From positions 8,665-17,559 of the forward strand of contig JAPLZS010000074.1 of the NCBI GenBank assembly GCA_026394915.1: 8,895 nt of DNA, written 5' to 3'. This document shows, piece by piece, positions 5,262-8,895 of this stretch (the stretch's first letter is position 1; every line of letters starts with the position of its first letter). This DNA comes from Candidatus Woesearchaeota archaeon (GTDB lineage: Archaea > Nanobdellota > Nanobdellia > Woesearchaeales > UBA12501). The notes below the pieces were generated by a model that saw only the letters and a list, made by a program, of their open reading frames with translations, was not told the origin of the DNA and ran no database searches. Both the position numbers and the translations under genes were made by a program.

Positions 5262-5515
5262 CAATGGCAGATATGAATGATGATGTCAAAGGCATAATCG
5301 CCTCTATAGGGGAAATCCAGACAGATGCAGCAATGCCCAAGAATGTCAAGGAGAAGCTTAATGAGGTGATAGGCCTGCTCAAAGGAACCGATGAGAATTC
5401 AATCAATGTGAGCAAGGCGCTTGACAAGATAGAGGAGATAGCAGATGATTCAAACCTGCAGCCTTACACAAGGACGCAGATATGGAACATAGCAAGCCTT
5501 CTTGAGTCATTGTAA
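5258..5515 (+). CDS. UPF0147 family protein
   Basis: A small soluble helical protein of the archaeal UPF0147 family, function unknown. The family marks are PKNVKEKLNEV near residues 27-37 and, at the end, DDSNLQPYTRTQIWNIASLLE. There are two in-frame starts: the ATG at 5258, overlapping the prefoldin stop (85 residues), and the ATG at 5264 (83 residues, MADMNDD). The overlap favours coupling at 5258, but the second is possible. It is last in the eL43-rpoP-pfdB operon; the company of translation, transcription and folding genes hints at a housekeeping role but does not define it. T-rich sequence after the stop could end the transcript. Confidence 0.9.
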   Translation: MTMADMNDDVKGIIASIGEIQTDAAMPKNVKEKLNEVIGLLKGTDENSINVSKALDKIEEIADDSNLQPYTRTQIWNIASLLESL

Positions 5516-5522
5516 AGAACAA

Positions 5523-5561
5523 TTTTTCTCTGATAGATTATCTGATCATCTTTTCTTTTTT
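5523..5561 (+). terminator. T-tract termination region of the eL43 operon
   Basis: After the UPF0147 stop come TTTTT (5523-5527), then TTTT and TTTTTT (5551-5561) on the sense strand. Archaeal intrinsic termination uses such T-tracts without a strong hairpin. The distal tracts overlap the original coding end of the convergent MscS gene. Confidence 0.4.
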
Positions 5562-5568
5562 ATCTGGG

Positions 5569-6111
5569 TTATCCCTGTCTTTGTGAGCGTTGAATTAGGG
5601 ATATAGACAATATCGCCGTCTTTTGTCTTGTCTTTATCTTAGTCTCTATGAGGTTTATCTCGACAACCCTTCCCTCGACATTTCCTGTCTTGACAAGCTT
5701 TCCTTTTTTTATCATCTTATGCTTGTTCATATAGAATCCTGCGAACATATTGGGTATGAAATCTTTCATTGCAAGCATGGAATATCCGACAAACACTACT
5801 GCAACAGCGCCTGCCAGGATATATATTATGGTTGTCGTGACTCCAAGATTGTTCAGGAAAATTATTATTGTAACAAAATAAACAAAATATTCTGCAAGAG
5901 AGGAAACCCTCTTCTCTGCATCAATCTTAATGCCCAATGAATTGAGCATATTGTTTATCTCAAGATTATTGAATATCCTAAACAATGTCTTGCCTATGAG
6001 CTTTCCTATGATAAAGCCTATGAATACTATCAATACCGCTGCTATTATCTTGATGTACCATGCCCTCAACAGGATCAGAGACCCTTCAATGCCCAGGTTT
6101 ATTGCTGCCAT
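5569..6111 (-). CDS. MscS-family mechanosensitive channel, C-terminus frameshifted
   Basis: A small MscS-type channel that would relieve osmotic pressure across the cytoplasmic membrane. The 180-residue frame has TM1 at about 17-37, TM2 at 72-92 and a pore-lining TM3 from about 94. TM3 is followed by the family stretch KDFIPNMFAGFYM and the beta-domain KLVKTGNVEGRVVEINLIETKIKT (to 161). After T161 the frame runs into RQKTAILSISLIQ and stops. The next frame instead reads KDGDIVYIPNSTLTKTG and ends in QIKKKR with a stop at 5546-5548, which is the expected MscS beta-domain end. Removing one copy of a 5-bp tandem repeat at 5624-5633 restores a 186-residue protein spanning 5546-6111. The start at 6111 fits a leaderless transcript. 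It may be inactive, tolerated, or an assembly error. Confidence 0.85.
   Translation of the reverse strand: MAAINLGIEGSLILLRAWYIKIIAAVLIVFIGFIIGKLIGKTLFRIFNNLEINNMLNSLGIKIDAEKRVSSLAEYFVYFVTIIIFLNNLGVTTTIIYILAGAVAVVFVGYSMLAMKDFIPNMFAGFYMNKHKMIKKGKLVKTGNVEGRVVEINLIETKIKTRQKTAILSISLIQRSQRQG
5624..5633 (-). repeat. 5-bp tandem duplication causing the MscS frameshift
   Basis: TGTCT is repeated head to tail on the plus strand. Deleting one copy changes the coding strand to codons for KIKTKDGDIVYIPNS, matching the MscS consensus exactly and keeping the frame open to the stop at 5546. This is the simplest explanation of the shifted end. Confidence 0.75.
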
Positions 6112-6133
6112 TTTACTTCAGATTATTATCTCA

Positions 6134-6144
6134 GATTATATACC
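6134..6144 (-). promoter_or_regulatory. TATA box for the MscS gene
   Basis: The minus strand reads GGTATATAATC, centred about 28 bp before the ATG at 6111, predicting a leaderless transcript. A second TATA-like CTTTTATAAACC lies farther upstream near 6163-6174. Confidence 0.5.
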
Positions 6145-6217
6145 TTATCTGTCTTTTTTGCGGTTTATAAAAGTTATTGTTTTTGTGATTAGAACACTTC
6201 ATATCATATATTCAGAA

Positions 6218-7321
6218 TCACTGATGTTTTGCCAGTTTCTCCCTGATTTTTCCGCACAGCGATAGCGCATTCTCAAAATAAGTCTCAACAGGGTCATTAT
6301 CATTCATTATGATGACATCAATTATCCTGCTGTTGCCGAAAGGATCCCTTTTTATGTTTTTTATCGGGGCATTTCCGAATATATCGCGTTCTGTCCTGAA
6401 AAGATAATTCAGCCTTTTCTCTATCTTGTCAACCACCTCAGCCATCCTATCCTTGTCGCCAGTCTTTGTCAGGACATTAAACTCATTGTACCACTCTTTC
6501 TTCACCTCTATGAGCTCTCTCATCAGGTTTGTGCATCCATTGCTTCTCCTGTACACCCTTCCTATGGCTGCATTCAATGCCTTGCAGTTGCTCTCTATCG
6601 ATTCCACGCTCTTCTTCAGGGATTCCTTGTCCTCTTCCTGCTTCAGCTCAATGTACTCCTCTGGCTTAGGGGGGGATATTGTCGCTATTGCGATGTCCAT
6701 ATCCTTTGCCTGCACAGCCTGCGCATATTTTTCCTGCATCTCCTCTTTCTCCTCCTCTGCCTCTTCCTCGAGTTTTTCCACCCCTTTCTCTATCCATGAG
6801 CTTAGGTTGAACATCGATATGTGGCCATACACTCTTATTATGAAAAGGAACATGTACGAAAGTATGAGGTTCAGTATGGATAATTTTCCGACCTCCATAT
6901 CCTTAAACAATGATGCAGCGCCCATGTTTCCGAGCATGAAAAATAAGAATACTAATGCAAGAGGAAGCACTGTGAGAATTATATCTGTCTTCTTCAGCCT
7001 CTCAAGAAGTATTATTGATATTATGATATAAATAAGTGTGGGAGAGAATCCTACCAGCACAGCCTCTCCAGGAGAGCTTGATGATGCTCCAACCCAGAAT
7101 ATGAATATCGCGAAGATCAATACATATAGAATCTCTATTGCCCTGCTGACTGTTGTTGTTTTCCTGCCTTCATACTGCTTAAGAAGGTCATCAAAAACCT
7201 CATCAAGCTCTTCGCTTGTATACCTAAGAAGATAGCTCTTGATTTTCTCAGCAGGCTGGCCAGAGTCGATCTGCTCCAGTATATAATCTGCTACCTCTTT
7301 TTTGCTATGCCTTGCGGACAT
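6218..7321 (-). CDS. Membrane protein of unknown function: four helices and a coiled-coil cytoplasmic domain
   Basis: I do not recognise this 367-residue protein. Residues 1-52 form a charged helical domain that looks like a small helix bundle (KKEVADYILEQIDSGQPAEK, then SYLLRYTSEELDEVFDDLLK). Four hydrophobic helices follow at about 62-79, 87-107, 113-131 and 148-166. Next comes a Glu/Lys coiled coil at 177-206 (EKLEEEAEEEKEEMQEKYA), a short linker with PPKPEE, and a soluble helical C-terminal domain (230-367) with two cysteines (246, 263) and RTERDIFGNAPIKNIKRDPFGN. An even number of helices puts both ends on the same side, probably the cytoplasm. There is no signal peptide and no catalytic motif I can name. 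A TATA box 22-33 bp before the ATG supports the start at 7321. It stands alone between divergent and same-strand neighbours with their own promoters. Confidence 0.85.
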   Translation of the reverse strand: MSARHSKKEVADYILEQIDSGQPAEKIKSYLLRYTSEELDEVFDDLLKQYEGRKTTTVSRAIEILYVLIFAIFIFWVGASSSSPGEAVLVGFSPTLIYIIISIILLERLKKTDIILTVLPLALVFLFFMLGNMGAASLFKDMEVGKLSILNLILSYMFLFIIRVYGHISMFNLSSWIEKGVEKLEEEAEEEKEEMQEKYAQAVQAKDMDIAIATISPPKPEEYIELKQEEDKESLKKSVESIESNCKALNAAIGRVYRRSNGCTNLMRELIEVKKEWYNEFNVLTKTGDKDRMAEVVDKIEKRLNYLFRTERDIFGNAPIKNIKRDPFGNSRIIDVIIMNDNDPVETYFENALSLCGKIREKLAKHQ

Positions 7322-7342
7322 ATATATCTGATGTAGGCATTA

Positions 7343-7354
7343 CTATATTTAAAG
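7343..7354 (-). promoter_or_regulatory. TATA box for the four-helix membrane protein
   Basis: The minus strand reads CTTTAAATATAG, centred about 27 bp before the ATG at 7321, which predicts a leaderless transcript. Together with the TATA at 7402-7411 it makes the 112-bp gap a bidirectional promoter region. Confidence 0.6.
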
Positions 7355-7401
7355 TTAGTGATTAATCAATACCAGCTTGCCTGTCTATGTTTTCCGCAAA
7401 A

Positions 7402-7411
7402 CATTTAAATA
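7402..7411 (+). promoter_or_regulatory. TATA box for the 73-residue protein
   Basis: CATTTAAATA is centred about 27 bp before the ATG at 7434, giving a leaderless transcript. The clean spacing is part of the evidence that the short gene is real. Confidence 0.65.
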
Positions 7412-7433
7412 AGGCCGGTTTGATATATGGATT

Positions 7434-7655
7434 ATGGCAGAAAAAGCAAGCAGAGAGGAGCAAGTTGGCTTCCACAAGGGGGCATTGAGCACTCTTGCAA
7501 AGGAAAGGGAAGAGATGATGAAGATACTCAACATAGTTGAGCAGCTAATGCAGATGCATGTAAAGGCCCTCAAGGAATTGGGCGTTGACCTTGTCAAGGA
7601 AGCAGAGAAATCAAAGAGATCCGGCGAGAAGCCGATTGAAGACATCTTAAGATGA
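7434..7655 (+). CDS. Small conserved-looking helical protein, unknown function
   Basis: A 73-residue soluble protein. Residues 5-50 should be one long amphipathic helix or hairpin (REEQVGFHKGALSTLAKERE, then MMKILNIVEQLMQMHVKALK). It continues ELGVDL and a Lys/Glu-rich tail ending KPIEDILR. It has no cysteines, membrane segment or signal peptide. The Met-rich face (MMKILN, LMQMH) suggests oligomerisation or peptide binding, but that is inference. Evidence that it is real: a well-spaced TATA box, an ATG at the predicted transcription start, coding-like composition, and no competing frame with better features. I cannot name a family. Confidence 0.78.
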   Translation: MAEKASREEQVGFHKGALSTLAKEREEMMKILNIVEQLMQMHVKALKELGVDLVKEAEKSKRSGEKPIEDILR

Positions 7656-7662
7656 TTCATTA

Positions 7663-7706
7663 AGATTATTTCTAAAAAAGAGACGAACAGGTTTAGTCTA
7701 GAATCT
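7663..7706 (+). terminator. Weak inverted repeat after the 73-residue gene
   Basis: AGATT (7663-7667) can pair with AATCT (7702-7706), and inside it AGAC (7681-7684) with GTCT (7696-7699). The stems are short and no T-tract follows, so a terminator role is only a suggestion. Confidence 0.2.
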
Positions 7707-7715
7707 GTAAAATGA

Positions 7716-7731
7716 ACATATAAAATATAAA
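7716..7731 (+). promoter_or_regulatory. TATA region for the HD-domain gene
   Basis: CATATAAAATATAAAC lies 27-42 bp before the ATG at 7758. A GAGGT at 7744-7748, 9 nt before the ATG, would act as ribosome-binding site only if transcription starts upstream of it, which needs the 5' part of this AT-rich block to be the TATA box. Confidence 0.5.
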
Positions 7732-7757
7732 CTGATAATATTTGAGGTACTACACTA

Positions 7758-8895
7758 ATGGCAAGAGATAGAGGGTTAAGGAGCGATCCTGTGCTTGAGG
7801 CGCTTGAAAGATGGGAAGAACCATCTAAAGAGGATCTGACCAATGAGCTTGGCAAAGAATGCCTTGATGCTTTCTATTATGTATTCAAGATGATGGGGTA
7901 TAAGAAGAGAAAAGACTGTGATAATCTCGAGGTTGCCCATTCTTATGATGTGGCTTCAAGAGTCAACTATTTCATGTCTGTAAGGGATGCGCCGCATTAC
8001 CATCTAGTTTCTGCAAAGATGCTCGGTATTCTCCATGATATAATTGAGGAAAAAGAATCAGGCATTGATGATGTTGTCACATGCTTTCATGAGCTAACGC
8101 AGAGATTCGGCAAGAGTTCAGCAGAAGACGTTCTTCTTCTCACAAACCCTTACCCAATACTGGTCAACGAGCTTTTCGGCACAGACCTGAGGAGGATTGA
8201 GACAAGCAGGCGGATAAATCTTGATGAGGTCATGCATGAAGTGAAAACGAGATTCGATGAAGTTGCTGAAAGATTAGAAAAGTATAACAGTAAAAACATC
8301 AGATATAATCTCGGAAGACATTTCATCACTCCCTATGATCTGGACATTGCCTTTAGCCTGCCAAGCAGAGTGCTGCAACACAATCCTGAAGGATTCATAC
8401 ACAGGGATAAACTTAAGGAGATAAATCTATCTTTATACGAGGTTTACATAAAAAGGATAATCTCAGCGTGTGAACAGAGAAGAGAATCAGGAGACTCTTC
8501 TTTCTATATACCTATCCTTGTTAAGGCAGCTGATAGTGTCGACGCATTGAGGACACTGCCTGTCTCAAAAGCATACGAAGCAAACAGCATAACAAGGAAA
8601 GCGGAGATAAAGATAGATCAGATGCAGGAATACGTCCTTCAGCTGAATGGCAGAGACCCAATAAATGGCATAATCTCAGAGTCTGTGCATGATCTGAAAT
8701 CACATATGATTGCAATGACACTGACAAGAGTGATATCTCTTTTTTTCCTTGTCGATACAAGATATGCGATAGCAGAGAGGTTCTATTTCTCCTCACTAAG
8801 TAGGCTGGTAGGTAAATATGATCCAGACAGGAAAATCTTGAAAGAGTCCTTTGAAGAATTGGTAAAACCAAGGCTCATTGCAAAATATGCCAGGA
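7758..8895 (+). CDS. RelA/SpoT-like HD-domain phosphohydrolase, C-terminus cut by the window
   Basis: The frame is open from the ATG at 7758 to the window end (379 codons), so the true length is unknown. The N-terminal part matches the HD hydrolase of RelA/SpoT and MESH1 proteins. H61 in EVAHSYDVASRVNYF is the first metal ligand. GILHDIIEE gives H93, D94 and E97/E98 (family HDxxED). RFGKSSAEDVLLLTN follows where the family has FGxxVAxLVxGLT. ILVKAADSVDALRTLP (254-268) corresponds to IKLADRLHNMRTL, with D259 as last ligand, followed by TRKAEIKI. About 165 residues separate HD from that Asp, against about 65 in RelA/SpoT, so there is an insertion at 140-250. No synthetase motif is visible in the part present. 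The likely reaction is metal-dependent hydrolysis of a nucleotide, perhaps (p)ppGpp or NADPH; the substrate is not shown. Confidence 0.8.
   Translation, partial: MARDRGLRSDPVLEALERWEEPSKEDLTNELGKECLDAFYYVFKMMGYKKRKDCDNLEVAHSYDVASRVNYFMSVRDAPHYHLVSAKMLGILHDIIEEKESGIDDVVTCFHELTQRFGKSSAEDVLLLTNPYPILVNELFGTDLRRIETSRRINLDEVMHEVKTRFDEVAERLEKYNSKNIRYNLGRHFITPYDLDIAFSLPSRVLQHNPEGFIHRDKLKEINLSLYEVYIKRIISACEQRRESGDSSFYIPILVKAADSVDALRTLPVSKAYEANSITRKAEIKIDQMQEYVLQLNGRDPINGIISESVHDLKSHMIAMTLTRVISLFFLVDTRYAIAERFYFSSLSRLVGKYDPDRKILKESFEELVKPRLIAKYAR

Noticed and set aside
6669..6675. Run of seven G in the membrane-protein gene as a possible frameshift site
   Set aside because: The reading frame stays open and sensible on both sides (SPPKPEE linker), so there is no sign of a shift.
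8521..8871. A 116-codon minus-strand frame in the HD-domain gene
   Set aside because: It is antisense to a strongly supported coding frame with family motifs; its Leu/Ser/Arg-rich product looks like shadow translation.
1..8895. CRISPR array, transposase or restriction-modification genes
   Set aside because: No regularly spaced repeats and no matching protein motifs were seen on either strand.

Overview
The window (8,895 bp, AT-leaning) is archaeal. It carries archaeal/eukaryotic-type information genes: aIF5A with its hypusine-site loop, aRF1 with NIKS and GGQ, ribosomal protein eL43, RNA polymerase subunit Rpo12/P, prefoldin beta, UPF0147, and a tRNA-Pro without encoded CCA. Most genes have a TATA box about 25 bp before the start codon, giving leaderless or nearly leaderless transcripts. 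Small gene sizes, a trimmed aRF1 and a Cys-rich secreted protein with a C-terminal motif that I associate with DPANN archaea (Woesearchaeota/Pacearchaeota-like) suggest such a lineage. That placement is inference from memory, not a search.

Layout. 1-206 (-) is the N-terminal part of aIF5A, cut by the window edge. A 183-bp promoter region separates it from 390-1937 (+), a secreted Cys-rich protein with a Kunitz-like start, an Ig/MG2-like domain split by an Ala/Thr/Ser-rich stretch, and an EGF-like Cys-rich tail. It converges, with a 6-bp gap, on 1944-2663 (-), an SprT-like zinc metalloprotease. Upstream lies 2712-3812 (-), peptide release factor aRF1. Divergent from aRF1 is tRNA-Pro(TGG) at 4024-4097. 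It is followed by a 119-nt hairpin-rich stretch ending in an exact 18-bp copy of the tRNA 3' end.

4320-5515 (+) is a compact operon of eL43, rpoP, pfdB and UPF0147 (translation, transcription, protein folding). It converges on an MscS-type channel gene (5569-6111, -) whose C-terminus is shifted out of frame by what looks like a 5-bp tandem duplication. Next come a four-helix membrane protein of unknown function (6218-7321, -), a 73-residue helical protein (7434-7655, +), and a long HD-domain protein related to the RelA/SpoT (p)ppGpp hydrolases (7758 to the window end, +).

The information genes form a conserved housekeeping core. The surface protein, metalloprotease, channel, membrane protein and RSH-like hydrolase are envelope, stress or accessory functions packed between them. 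I found no CRISPR array, insertion sequence or transposase. The tRNA-flanking direct repeat is the only trace of possible past integration. The points most worth a second look are the tRNA-Pro repeat with its structured insert, the RSH-like hydrolase, the MscS frameshift, the aRF1 lacking its minidomain, and the architecture of the secreted protein.
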